A DNA stretch of 52,487 bases from Cylindrobasidium torrendii FP15055 ss-10 (Eukaryota; Basidiomycota; Agaricomycetes; Agaricales; Physalacriaceae). Shown in pieces: positions 1 to 11,121 of the stretch. The translations under genes and the position numbers were made by a program. The stretch is from assembly GCA_000934385.1 (NCBI GenBank), contig KN880600.1, positions 1 through 52,487 of the forward strand, in the 5' to 3' direction. Within the stretch, counting starts at the first letter, position 1; the number at the start of each line of letters is the position of its first letter. Under the pieces are notes generated by a model. The model was not told the DNA's origin. It ran no database searches and saw only the letters and a program-made list of their open reading frames with translations.

Positions 1-387
1 TGTAAAGGGTACTTACTTGATTTATGCCCTCGCTAAACCGTGAGCCTTTTTCGATCATTATTGCCATACTCGTGGTCATAGTAGAACTATTACGTAGCCT
101 CCTTTGTACATGCGCCAACCTCATTGTGTTAATTTTACTCTTTTCACTATCTACTATCGTGTGAAGCGAGAGCTCCCCCGTGTCGGCGCGTACTCACCGA
201 CAGGATACCGCACCTTAACAAACGCGAACCTCTCGTCTTCGAGAGTATAATCGAAGACTCTCTGTTCGTACACCTGTAGCACGAGGCTACTAGAGAAGCG
301 GTCACACCACTGCTTCGCTATTCAACATCGAAGGTATATTGAACTCGTAATCCTAGGCTAACGGATTACAGAGAGGCACCCCAAAAT
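1..387. other. Left edge, no gene seen
   Basis: I see no coding frame with splice support here. The right part is the 3' flank of the zinc-finger gene that ends at 388. Confidence 0.5.
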
Positions 388-1613
388 CTAACCGTCCTTG
401 TTGTGCTTCTCGCTGAGGTGGCGCTCCAGCGTCGTCTGGGAGGAGTAGAAGCGAGAGGTGGTGCACAAGGGGCAGCGCCAGCTGCTGCCGCGTCCGTGCT
501 GCCGTACTTCATGGCGCAGACGGTCGTGCTTGCGCGAGAAACCTTCGGTGCAGCCGGGGACGGTGCATGCGAATGGCTTGGGGTCGTTCGACCGACGGTG
601 CGTAAGCATGTGCACGTTCCGAGTGTAGCTCCGTGTGAACCAGCGGCCACAGTCGGGGTACAGGCATGGGTGGGGACGCAGGGCGTTGCCTTCAGACACG
701 GTTTGGGCTTTGGTTAGAGCTGGTCGTGCAAGAGGGCGCTTTGCCTCTGGGCTAGGGCGCTCGTGATTGATTGTGGGGGAGCAAGAGCTCGACGAGGAGG
801 TAGGTGTGGGTGGGTATGAGGAGCCCGAATAAAGAGACGACGTTGACCGTGTGAGAGATGGCATAGAGGTGTAGGAGCTGCTCGAGATGTCGGATATGGG
901 CGACTGAGGAATGTACGACATTGCCTGCGTGCGCCCATCTGTGAGAGCCTCTGGAGGCGTATGAAGTTCTGTTGATATCCATAAGCCTTGAGCGATAGAA
1001 ATAGAAAACATGATGCGTACCGGATTGGTATGCGCTATAGTTCAGAGAGTCCATTGAAAAAATGTCGGATGATGGAGTTTGAGAGAACATGTCGGAAGAT
1101 GATGGCTGCGAGAACATATTGGATACATGCTGATGGTCACGATGGTCGATGGAAAAGTCATAGCTAGCGGGCGAAGACGACAGAGAGATGGATTGAAGAA
1201 ACTCGGAGGCGGCGTCCAAGGCAGTGCTTCCATATGAGTGCGAGTGGAAGACGATGGGCTCAGAGGTACTGGCAATGTTGAAGTAGTTCGCTGCTAATGT
1301 TTGTCAGGACTTGAAATCCAAGAAAGCGTCGGATGGACGACTTACAATCCTCTGGCCATCCCTCGGACCATGACGAGACCGGCTCTTGCTTGGCCGCATT
1401 GGCGGCGGTGTCGTGAGACGACTCGGTGGCAAACATTTTCGACAAAAAGTCTTCGTGCTCCGCGGACCCAAAATGGTGTTCGAGAGGATGAGTGGAGGAG
1501 TGGAAAGTCGACACGCCCGGCTTCATATCTAGAAAAGCGGACTCGCTGGATGCAGGTAAACTGGATTGAGACTCGCGTCTGCTGTAGTCGTGGTAGTGGG
1601 CGCTGAGAGTCAT
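388..1613 (-). CDS. C2H2 zinc-finger transcription factor
   Basis: Probable nuclear DNA-binding regulator of 372 residues. My exons are 1613-1346, 1290-1021 and 968-388; the phases close and the reading ends at TAG 388-390. About the first 250 residues are low-complexity and rich in Ser, Thr and Pro. The last 95 hold three zinc fingers. The first is C-x4-C-x12-H-x3-H, the second C-x4-C-x12-H-x4-H, and the third, shorter one C-x2-C-x12-H-x4-H with HLSEKH. The chain stops five residues after the last His, so the fingers are at the extreme C-terminus. The second intron could use either of two in-phase acceptors, AAG at 987 or CAG at 969; I prefer 969 because it gives a normal 52 nt intron. Targets cannot be read from sequence; the family is large and lineage-specific. 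Confidence 0.85.
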
Positions 1614-2952
1614 TCTGGGAGGTCCGAGGGGATGCGAGGAGTTGACAAGCGGACTGAAGGTATAAAAGCCATGGGCCCTAGGAGGTCCTTCCCTTTAAAG
1701 GAACGGATAGAAGCCAGACCAAACCTCACGTCGTTTTTCCGAACGGGCACTGTTTGACGAGATGGTGATGCGCACCGTAGCCGATACCCAGTGTAGACCA
1801 TGATCTGAGCATGTTAATTCAGAAGAGATCTGAGGCTCAGTCTAAATCGAGGACATTGCCTCCAAGGCAGTCTTTCATTTTACAATACTTTGCTTTGAAA
1901 AGAAAAAGAAAAGAAAGAAAAGCTTAGAATTACCAGTAATACACTTTCTTCAAAGGCCAGAGGTTGTGGTTCACGAGGAGTTTAACCAGGGCAGACGTGG
2001 CCAATAGGACCAGAGTAAACCCCAAAAGAGTATGTTGTTCGCACGACTCGCTTGCGAAGTTCGATCCTGGTCGAAAACAGCCTGCAATAGAGAATGAATC
2101 CCTGGCGGTGATGGTAGATCCCAGAGACGATAGAGAATGATCTCCCCCGGTAGCTGTAGATAATATATATTCACGTGCACTGGCTGCGTTGTCTCCGACG
2201 AATTCATCAGCACTCCGAAAGTCCAGTCCCTCTCAACCTGCAAAACACTCGTCTTGCGAACTTTGGGTGTGCGATCCGGAATGACTAGACCTCATAAGTG
2301 CACCAATGCAATGGAGTGTGTATAACGAAGAACGGGTATGACATGTGCTCGAGGCTTGTCTGGAAGTCAGGATTGCTGCAAGCCCAATCCCAATACCTGA
2401 CAAGGATGGCGCCGATAATTGGGGCCCTGTCATCGAGAACTACGCGACTCATCATTTGGAGGGCATGTGTATGTACAATATGGCGTATGTAGCGCTGCCC
2501 CGTCTGAGCCGTGACATTCGCTGCTTACTGCCTGCGCCCTTGCCTGGGTCCCTGGGAAGCCCCCATTCCTCGTCATTTCCCCACAGACCTTGGCCGTCGA
2601 ACTTCAACGGCAGGCTGTGGTGAGCAAAATAGACTGCAAATCGCTGAGGGATTTTGCATGTACCGTGCTACGCGGAATTCAAGGTATAGAAAATGCGCAA
2701 TTAGTATAGCGTTTGTAACTAGTTTGTAACTAGCATGACATTGTAGTCAAAGATGGCAAGTTCGTGAGAAGGGGCGCCAGTGCTTCAGATATGCATCTAT
2801 GTCGTCATCGGACCGAGCATCCGGCACAGCCACTGGAGGAGCTGGCTGCGCGATGTCTGTCTCGTACGACGCGTAGCGCAGCAGTTTGGGCGCTTAGCTG
2901 GTCGTCTTTTTACCACCATCGTCGATAATTGCGCTTCACCGCCGACCCGAGC
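1614..2952. other. Intergenic, no confident gene
   Basis: About 1.3 kb between divergent genes. It holds a purine tract (about 1896-1922) and a short direct repeat of TTTGTAACTAG near 2707-2730. A minus-strand open stretch at 1971-2433 has some hydrophobic segments but no family signature and no clear start, so I do not call it. Confidence 0.5.
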
Positions 2953-4156
2953 ATGATTATCGACGAAAAATTGCTAAGGGCACTTGCTTCACCTCCTCCT
3001 TACCGCCAGGCTTCCGGAGGAGCCGTAAACTCGTCCCAACGGCCCAGTTCCGTCCTACCGACACTTCCAGCTAATATTCTTCTCCAAATCACGTACTCCG
3101 TCTTTCCTATCGGTATACTCGTGGACGACTGTGATCTGTCCATGCAGGGAGATGTATTCGCCATCCAGCGCGAAGCATTGCATTTCCTTGCAGACTCTTT
3201 ACGTCTTGTGAACCGGTCCTTTTACGCAGGTATATGTACCCGGACCCCTGCACGCTTTCAGCAGCTAATACTGTGCTCTAGTGTGCATGCACATCCTTCG
3301 ATCCATCTACTTTCCCGCATATTGTCGTTTCATTAGGCCTCCATACACTTCAGATCCAATACCCTCGCTTATGGGCAACGCCTCCTCATCAGAGGTGAAC
3401 GCCCATCGCGAGCTTGCCGTTTTGGATCGCTTCATTGTGCTTGTTTCGCATGAGGACCAGCGACTGCAGGCCTCGGACCTTCAATTGCCTCGCGAGGAGG
3501 CATACCGCGACTTGTTCGACATCATGCAGCCGAAGAACCGAATGGAGGACCTCGTACTCACCATAGGGCGCCAGCTAGGTGCTGTATGTGATGTGGACGA
3601 TGTCCCACCGTATTCCAGGGATGCACAGTCTACACTAGATACGCCATCGAGCTGTGCGTCGTCCATTTACTCCATGGACAAGAAGGAGACGGACGAGGAG
3701 CTACCAGAGAAGCTCAGTGATTGGGAGATGACCTCGATATGCCCGTCCTTACCATCGAACCCTTGGCCGAAGCATACCTCCACGCGACAGAAATCCCGTG
3801 GACTGCTCTCTTTCCTTCGACCAAAGAAGAAGAAACCAGCTCCTCCGCCTCAAGTTATTGCATCGAGACCGCGTGTCATAGAGCCTCTTCCCTTCGAGGC
3901 GCTCTCTGTGACCTTCTCACCGAGGAAGGTTGGGCTGGTCTACTCACCGCCACGATCAAGACCATGTCGCTCCGCCACATTTCCTCTGCCGCCATCATCC
4001 CCAGCATTCACGCCGTATGTGTCGAGCTCGCTCGGCGCATCTACTTCGCCGCGCAAGCGTACTATCGTCGAGGTCGTGCGCCACCGCGACGAGTCGCTGG
4101 AATCATGCGCCCTGCGTTTGGTGCAGGCCTTATTGGTCTGGCTCAAAGAGGAATAG
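2953..4156 (+). CDS. Uncharacterised protein, paralogue of the gene at 9916
   Basis: Predicted 383 residues from two exons, 2953-3229 and 3282-4156 (phase 1 intron, GTATAT..CTCTAG). ATG 2953 is chosen because the open frame upstream has only a TTG. Family features shared with the 9916 gene, in order: an N-terminal P-P-P-Y motif; an F-box-like LPxxILLQIxYxxFP segment; SLRLVNR; MHILR; a HRELAxLDxFI segment; LxREEAYxDLF; a basic, Pro/Ser-rich middle; FSPRKVGLV; and a C-terminal ExCAxxLVxALxxWL helix. No signal peptide or membrane segment is visible. I do not recognise the family and can give no function. The F-box resemblance is weak and rests only on the leucine/proline pattern. Confidence 0.8.
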
Positions 4157-4594
4157 ACACGCCGGTCGCTATCTCCGAGCTCAGCACGAGCATTATCATG
4201 GACCCTGGGACCTACACGCACGAGAGATTTACGCCCATTGTCCAACCCTGGTGTGATCTACCAATGCTCGACGAAGGGCTCACCAGATGCCGCTGTTAGG
4301 AGATCAATCATTGTAATTGGGATAGTTATCATGGACCTTGTCTTGACTTATAGCTGACTTATGACCCGACGAGGCGGACGATTTGAATGTGCATGTATGT
4401 ATATAGTAGTTTGAAGACGCTGGCGTCAACCTGAAAGATGAACTTGATATTCCGAATTTTCTGTACAAATGCTCTGTATTTCATTGCATAAATATGCGTC
4501 TCAAATATCGGAATGTTAATGATAACTATAACAGTTGGGGTCTAAAAGTACAAGGTATAAGTAGTAGTTCTGGCATGTATTATATATGTTCGAA
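4157..4594. other. Convergent intergenic spacer
   Basis: Spacer between the 3' ends of the paralogue gene and the P450 gene. It is AT-richer than its neighbours, with no coding signal seen. Confidence 0.5.
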
Positions 4595-6710
4595 TCACAG
4601 CGCCGAAATGAGAGAAAGCGCTGCTGGAGATCTCGGGACAAAGTCACATTCGAAAGGCAATGGCATCCTGCGTCTCCAGTCAGCAAAGTAGTCAGAGAAA
4701 TTTCACAAGGATAGACACATACGAGATAGCGCCATTCCTAAACTCTCCTGATATTGGGATTTCATTACCTGCGGCGTCGCGGGATGGCTTTATGGTGTAC
4801 ACGGCCATGAGGGAGGCAATCGCGAGCCAGGCGGTGGTCTCTGCGACATATCGTCCAACGCACACCCTGGGGACGTCTCAGTTCCTCGAAAAGGTAGAGT
4901 AAGATGAATGGGCGACGTACCTCCGACCAAACCCATAAGATATCGAGCTCGTGTCGTCGCTCAGCGTTCCGTCTTCCCGGAAGAAACGTTCGGGCATAAA
5001 GTTGTCTGGCTCCGAATACTTGTTCTCATCGTGGGACATGGCCCTTTCAAGACCAATCAGCAACCAAGAGCTCGTCAAACCCGAGGTAAACGCACCAGAT
5101 ATTGGGGAGCACAATCGTCCCTGTCGCGATACTCCCTCAGCGGAAGAAAACTAAGCGTCATGAAGGAGCACATACCTTTTGGGATGAGGAACCCATTGTA
5201 GAGGTTGTCCTCACTGGCCGCGTGTGGTACACCTATTAAGGAAAGAACGTCAGAATGGAAATGCCTCACGAAATGATCGCCCAGTGGCACCACCATCCTT
5301 ACCCATAGGTGCGGCAGGCGCCCAGCGAATGAGTTCGCGGTAAATAGCCTCAACATAAGGCATGCTCTTGCGGTCTTCGAAGTTGGGTAGCCTCGCGTCT
5401 CCGACCACGGTGTCGATTTCGGCCTGCGCTTTGCGCTGAACTTCAGGATTCTTCACCAGCGCAAGGATCAGGGAGTCCAAGGTAGCCGCAGACTGCAAGA
5501 GACGGGGACGTGAGTAAGGAAGCAACAAGAAATATCTAAAACTTGGGATGGCTTACAGTGTCGACAGCAGCGGCGAAGGCTGTGGCGGTCACGTCTTTGA
5601 TGAGCTCCTCCGGGTATTTCTCGTGACCTGCCGCCTCGTTCTCCTCCAGCAGTTGAGTTGTGAGGCATGGCTCTGCGGTGCCTTCTGCCTGCAAGAAAGT
5701 TAGATCACAGTTGACACCATGCAGTAAGGACACACCATTCTTTGCTTCACCAGATCATACGGAACCGTGCGCATTTGGTCGACGAACCCACGGCATTTGC
5801 GTGCATACGCCTTGAAGCCAGTACCTGGGAACCACTCGGGGAGATGGCGCACTGCGGACGAGAACAGAGTTAGTCACGGTGGCGCGATCCTTGCCATAGA
5901 ACGCACAGAATGGGAAGACATTGACGAGAACCGAACCAGGGAAGATACACAACTTCAGCATATTGCCCGCCTGCTCGGTGACATCGACGATGGGATCATC
6001 ACTGGTAACCCAGTGGCCGTACGCCTTGTGCATGGTGATGGAGGCGGGATATCTACGATTGATGTTAGCACAGCACTCCACCCGGTGAAGCGGGAATGCG
6101 TACAGGCGGAGGTGCGTCTTGAACCTTTTGGGCGTTTCCGCAAGGTTGCGGAGGAGGTTCATGGCTGCATACTCCTGGTCCTCGCGGAATTCGGGCATCG
6201 CTTCGGCGCGATACTCTTGGTGAAAGATACGACGATGCTTTCTCCAAAGCTCGCCATACGGTAGGAGGATAATGTTAATGTCCCAGCCCATTCTGTGGTT
6301 TTATGGCTGAGTACGAAAGACGTGAATCTGAGTTATGAGAACGTACAATGAGACCATAGGAATGTTGGGTCGGTCAGAATAGACGCGAGAGTGTTTGTCG
6401 AAAAGGTCTTCAGCTGCCTTGACAGAGTTGACGACTAGTACGTTCACACCGAGAGCCCCCATGTAAACGAGGTCGCCTGAAGAGAACGGTAAGAAACAGC
6501 TACGGATGTCGGACTGGCGCGCGCACCATATTGCTTCGACAATGTAGCGAATGATTTCCAAGGCTTTCCAGCAGGCACATCAAAAATGTTTCCGAGAACG
6601 GGTAGTGGCTTCGGACCAGGAGGGAATGGCGCCTTTTTCGGTGTGAAGCGCGCTTTGAGCATGTAAAGGATGGCAAACACCAGAGGAATCGTGATGAATG
6701 GGGAGACCAT
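4595..6710 (-). CDS. Cytochrome P450 monooxygenase
   Basis: Heme-thiolate monooxygenase, 502 residues from 12 exons: 6710-6527, 6476-6347, 6292-6104, 6052-5907, 5851-5736, 5688-5557, 5492-5303, 5232-5176, 5120-5096, 5043-4921, 4866-4723 and 4667-4595. The phases close exactly. An N-terminal membrane anchor (about residues 5-20) is followed by the proline-rich hinge PPGPKPLP. The I-helix motif is AAAVDTSA (294-301), ExxR is E352-LI-R355, PERF is 407-410, and the heme loop YGFGRRVCVG has the thiolate Cys433. All catalytic landmarks are intact. It is divergent from a sesquiterpene synthase 987 bp away, so oxidation of that terpene is a reasonable inference but not shown. The 51 nt intron 6053-6103 has no stop. 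Reading through the last intron instead ends the chain at 4692 with a different tail. Confidence 0.95.
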
Positions 6711-7697
6711 GGCTGCCGAAGGGAGGGCGAAAGTAGAGAATATTTAGGCTGAAGGTCTTCCGGTTCTTAACTAATAATCTCGCTCTATATCTGACCGTGC
6801 TAGTAGCAGGCCGAGACAGAAGTCCCAATTGTTCTCAGTACGTTTTAAGACACTGTTTCCCCGGAATCAGTGTCCGGGAAATCGAGACATGGAGTAACAT
6901 ACGATCAGATGAAAGCAGAATGAGGAAAGATCCAAAAGACAATTAGCTTACGGATAGGTGTTGCCTCTAGGACGTCTGTAGAGAGATAGACGATGACCGA
7001 AGATGATTTTGTTAGCCAGTACATGTACACGAAGGTACTGAAAGTGTTCAGGCTGCTCCCAAAGATAAACACGTGAGTTTGAGTGAATCATAGCAACAAA
7101 GACAAAAGATGCAAGGAACGAGATTCGAGATTTCTTTGTCCAGAGTGAAAGTCCCGACGGTCGTCCCGGGGCGCGCAAACAGGAGCCACGATGGCGGTTC
7201 CATGTCCGCTTCTAGATATAGTAAGAACATTGTGCCCTTGGAGAGCTTCATTCACTGCCTAATTGTTGGGCAGTGTTACCGACGCTTGTCAAAGACAAAA
7301 AGCAAGACCCGATATGGGAAGAGTCACACTGATGGAAGACACGTCACACACACCCAACCACGACTCGGGACCTTCCGTGTTTTCTTCATTCCACCATGAT
7401 CAGAGTTCGAGACGCCCAATTGCAATCATTTTGGTTTAGACTGTGCGCCTCCATCTGTGTCTCTTTTGTTATTACACGTCGGGCGCAATGTCACCGATCT
7501 TATGGTGTATGTTACGAGTGGTACATAGACAAATGGTAAAGGGTCTTTCCATCATGCCCTCGACGAGCCTGATATCTGGCGGATAATCCCGGCCCCGTAC
7601 GAACTTCTGCCAGCATGGGGCCCCTTATAAAGTACCGTTCATTGGCCATGGAATATTACCCACCTTCTGCACACATTCCACTATTTCCTGGTGTAAT
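6711..7697. promoter_or_regulatory. Shared upstream region of P450 and terpene synthase
   Basis: The 987 bp between the two divergent start codons must hold both promoters. No gene-like frame with splice support is present. A TATA-like TTATAAAG lies near 7624-7631, about 70 bp before the synthase start. I found no recognisable operator. Confidence 0.5.
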
Positions 7698-8871
7698 ATG
7701 ACTACTGGACTTTCTTCGCCTGTTGTTCACTTTCCCGACGTTCTCGTGCACTGGCCCTGGTCACGGCGCATCAACCCACACTTTGCAGAAGTGAAGGCCG
7801 AGTCCGACGCCTGGATAGAGAGCTTTCGATGCTTTGACGCGCGAGGAATCAGGGCTTTCAATCGCTGCAACTTTGGACTGCTGAGCTCAATCGCATATCC
7901 TCTGATGAGTAAAGGTATGCATTCCGGTATAACAACGACTGTACTGTACTAACGCCTCGTGATAGATCACTTGCGGACGGCCTGCGATATGATGAACCTC
8001 TTCTTTGTCTTTGACGAGTATACGGATGAAGCAGGGGTAGACACCGTAAGAGAGCTCGCAGACATTGTGATGGACGCACTTCGTAACCCTCGACTCCCTC
8101 GACCAGTCGGCGAAAATGTTCTTGGCGAAATTGCAAAGCAGTAAGTCATTCTCTTTCGCAGCGCGCGCATCTACTCACATGCATACAGGTTCTGGCAGCG
8201 TGCCATTAAGACCGCGTCAAGGACTTCCAGACGTCGCTTTGTTGAAACTTTTGACGCGTACGTCGACTCGGTCATCGACCAGGCCCAGGACCGGTCGCAC
8301 GACTGCATACGAGATGTAGAAACCTACATGGACCTCCGCAGACTAACCATCGGTGGAAAGCCATCTTTTGCGATGCTTGAGCTCGCTATGGACTTGCCGG
8401 ACTCCATCATCGAACACCCAATCATGGAGCACCTCACCGAGATTGTGCTTGATCTCATCATCCTTGCAAACGTTGGTCTTCTCCGTCTTGTATGCCTTTC
8501 TGTGTTACTTACCATGTTTCCAGGACATGTACTCTTACAACAAGGAGCAAGCCGCTGGCGACGATGACCACAACATCATTACCGTGATCATGCATCACCA
8601 CAACGAAACACTCTCAGGTGCCATGGCATGGGTAGAGGACGAGCTTCGGCGCCTCGTCGACGAGTTCTTGCACCTCATCTCTAGAGAGCCGTTTTGGCCG
8701 GATGCTTGCCTCGACGAAAAGGTCCTCGAGTACATCGGCGGCTTGGGGAACTGGGTGCGCGCGAACGATTGCTGGAGTTTCGAGAGCGGTCGTTACTTTG
8801 GCAAGGACGGTTTGAAAGTCCAGCGCGAGCGACAAATAGAGCTTTCCCCGCGTCTTACCAAGGTCTGCTAA
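7698..8871 (+). CDS. Class I sesquiterpene synthase
   Basis: Predicted to cyclise farnesyl diphosphate in the cytosol after Mg2+-assisted loss of diphosphate. It has 340 residues from four exons: 7698-7914, 7966-8140, 8189-8471 and 8524-8871. The metal motif is D89-E-Y-T-D93-E94 (D[D/E]xxD type). The second is N225-D-M-Y-S229-Y-N-K-E233, the full NDxxSxxxE (NSE) triad. The C-terminal R315-Y316 pair that senses diphosphate is present. Length and motifs fit active fungal sesquiterpene synthases; there is no prenyltransferase domain. The third intron has a weak GTTGGT donor, but the join rebuilds the NSE motif exactly. The product cannot be told from sequence. The divergent P450 upstream is the obvious tailoring candidate. 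Confidence 0.95.
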
Positions 8872-9915
8872 GGATTATGATTTAAATTATGGGCATTGCT
8901 TCGAGATCACTGTGTTACCCGTTACTAACCTTAGATTCGCCTATGTATTTGTATCATATTTTACCTCCGTTATTCTGAATGGCCTTCGACTTCTATACAA
9001 CATTACTACATGTACAAACCATACCTCGTCCTATTTTTTTCAAATTGAGATATCAGTGTTCTTCGTTAAGATTTCCACCAATGTGTCAAGTGCAAGCCTC
9101 GAGAATGCAACTAGTAGCTTTGTAGAGCTTCTCACCTGCTTCCCACGGTGCTTGTGTCGATAAGTGGCAACTTCTTCGGGCCGTAGCGCCGATTGGACTT
9201 GGAAATGCTTGCTGGGTGTTAAGATATGATGTTGAGGGAGCGAGAAATTGTAGAATAAGTTGTTAATTTAGTAGCTAACTTTCGAGTCCTTAAATACCTA
9301 CGTGAACTAATACTAGAAGATACTACTGCCTACGAGTCTCTATGGATGAGTAAGAATATGAGTAAGTAAGTGAGTCGGTAGAATCTACGAGTACGTAGGT
9401 GTAAGTACGAGCGTCTCCCCGCCGAGTCGGTGATGCGCCTCGGCTATTACCGGATTGCCTCCGATCGTCGAGAGGATTCCAACACTGGGAATGCTTCTCA
9501 GGTGAATTAGGGATTCATGCTTGCAAATCCCGAATAGTTGTTGGATACTCAATATCAATGTAAGGTGTCTGTTGACTACATAAGCTTTGAATTCGAGTAC
9601 TTTCGCACAGATGGCCGACGCGCAGCAAGTGAGGAACTTTGCGTATTTTTGGCCTGATGACTGATCCTTCTTGTCCACCTACCACGACCATCGAGTCTCA
9701 ATCGTTTTTTCTTGCCCAGGAATGAACGTCTTTTCTTCAAACTTTGCGTTCAAGTACGCGCTGTCGGTGATGGCCGTGGCATGGCAGGCGGACTGATTGC
9801 CATCTCCAACTTACCATTGGTTTCATGAGACAGACTACCACGGCTTGCATCCTACGATCACGACCGCGCATACGCAGCACTTCGAATTCACTATTATAAC
9901 CGCCCGGATAGCACA
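8872..9915. other. Intergenic with short repeated motifs
   Basis: No gene seen. Around 9240-9420 is an AT-rich stretch in which short words recur (CTACGAGT twice, GAGTAAG several times, CCTACG/CGTAGG). It has no terminal inverted repeat or target duplication that I can define. Confidence 0.45.
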
Positions 9916-11121
9916 ATGGTCCTCCTCGACGAGAAGATGATGTACCCCCAGGGCCCACCGCCTAGCTACTACGAGGTAGTGCCAGTCTACACCACGTCCA
10001 CGGCCGCGGCACCAGTACGCAAATACCCACCCAGGCTCGGTGACCTGCCATCGCACGTACTGCTTCAAATTGTTTACGACACTTTCCCACAAGACGATGG
10101 CTATCACGATGGAGAAAGCAAACTGGAGAGGCAGAAGGAGGTCCTGCACTGGCTTGTGACGTCTCTGCGGTTGGTGAACCGGGCGCATTATGTCGGTGCG
10201 AAACATGTTCTCGGTGCACGGATTTTTGGCTCACGGTATTCAGCATCCATGCATATCTTGCGCGCAACATATCATCCAGCATACGAATCCCTCGTCCGTG
10301 CGCCTTATTCCTCAAACCCGTTTCCCAGACGCGACAGCGACAGCGCGCCTCCAGATCCCGATACACACACCTCAATCTTTTCTCCACATCGCGAACTGGC
10401 CACTCTCGATACATTCATTGCACTCCTCGCGTACGAAGATATGATGCTTGACTCGACTGAGCTCTATCTGACGCGAGAAGAAGCTTACAAGGACCTGTTC
10501 GATCTATCTCAGCCCCGCAGCCGTCTGGAAGACCTCGTTCGTGAAATGGGCGTCGAGGACGGCATCATCACCGACAGCACATGTCCTGAGCCAGAACGCG
10601 TCCCGCCCTGCTCAGACCAATCTAATCCGCCGAGCCCAAACGAGCACCTAGCACCCTTGCGCGCCCCCGAGTCCCCTTCCTCTTCTCCTCGGCGGACTTC
10701 ATTCAGTTTCTCAGCACTAAAGACAAGTATAAGAAACCGATTGTCTTCTACGCCGCCCCCAGCGCTATCGACCGTCCCGGACGATCTAATACCACGGCCT
10801 TTCCCTCTGACACCAGAGGCTGCTCCTCGTATTCCCCACTCTGGAAGGCGACTCTACGTCCGACCTGTACCGTTCAGTGTGGTATCTGTCGCGTTCACTC
10901 CGCGCAGAGTGGGCCTGGTACTGTCGAGTGCCGGGCCCTCATCGCAGTTTGGCGGCAGTGAGTATGGGACGCTGACACTGAGTGTGGCGGGTCCTACAGG
11001 ACCTGGTGGCAAGCGCAAGACTGTGGCTGAGGTCAACAGGGAACGGAATGAGCCGTTGGAGACGTGCGCACGGATGCTTGTGCGTGCGTTGAGGACCTGG
11101 CTCGAGGAGGACCAAGCATGA
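9916..11121 (+). CDS. Uncharacterised protein, paralogue of the gene at 2953
   Basis: Open over the whole span as 401 codons. I believe it has one intron, 10196-10243 (48 nt, GTGCGA..ATTCAG, internal CTCAC branch-like site), at the same place and phase (1) as the intron in the 2953 gene. Splicing gives 385 residues. It shares the paralogue's order of segments: PPPSYYE near the N-terminus, LPSHVLLQIVYDTFP, SLRLVNR, MHILR, HRELATLD, LTREEAYKDLFDL, a Ser/Pro-rich middle, AFTPRRVGLV and an ETCARMLVRALRTWL helix. There is no signal peptide. The function is unknown; this copy and the other bracket the terpene pair. Confidence 0.85.
   Translation: MVLLDEKMMYPQGPPPSYYEVVPVYTTSTAAAPVRKYPPRLGDLPSHVLLQIVYDTFPQDDGYHDGESKLERQKEVLHWLVTSLRLVNRAHYVGAKHVLGARIFGSRYSASMHILRATYHPAYESLVRAPYSSNPFPRRDSDSAPPDPDTHTSIFSPHRELATLDTFIALLAYEDMMLDSTELYLTREEAYKDLFDLSQPRSRLEDLVREMGVEDGIITDSTCPEPERVPPCSDQSNPPSPNEHLAPLRAPESPSSSPRRTSFSFSALKTSIRNRLSSTPPPALSTVPDDLIPRPFPLTPEAAPRIPHSGRRLYVRPVPFSVVSVAFTPRRVGLVLSSAGPSSQFGGSEYGTLTLSVAGPTGPGGKRKTVAEVNRERNEPLETCARMLVRALRTWLEEDQA
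10196..10243 (+). other. Stop-free 48 nt intron in the 9916 gene
   Basis: Donor GTGCGA, acceptor ATTCAG, length a multiple of three, no in-frame stop. Its position and phase match the intron of the 2953 paralogue, where the matching stretch must be removed. Retention would add 16 residues. Confidence 0.7.

Noticed and set aside
2060..2075. tRNA B-box-like GTTCGATCC
   Set aside because: No matching A box and no cloverleaf can be folded around it; a single short word by chance.
1971..2433. Possible small membrane protein on the minus strand
   Set aside because: Two short frames with hydrophobic runs, but no shared start, no family pattern and no consistent splice join.
3721..4299. 192-codon plus-strand frame overlapping the first paralogue
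   Set aside because: The overlapping frame has all the motifs shared with the paralogue; this one has none.
9240..9420. Possible small transposon (MITE)
   Set aside because: Repeated short words only; no terminal inverted repeats or target-site duplication could be defined.
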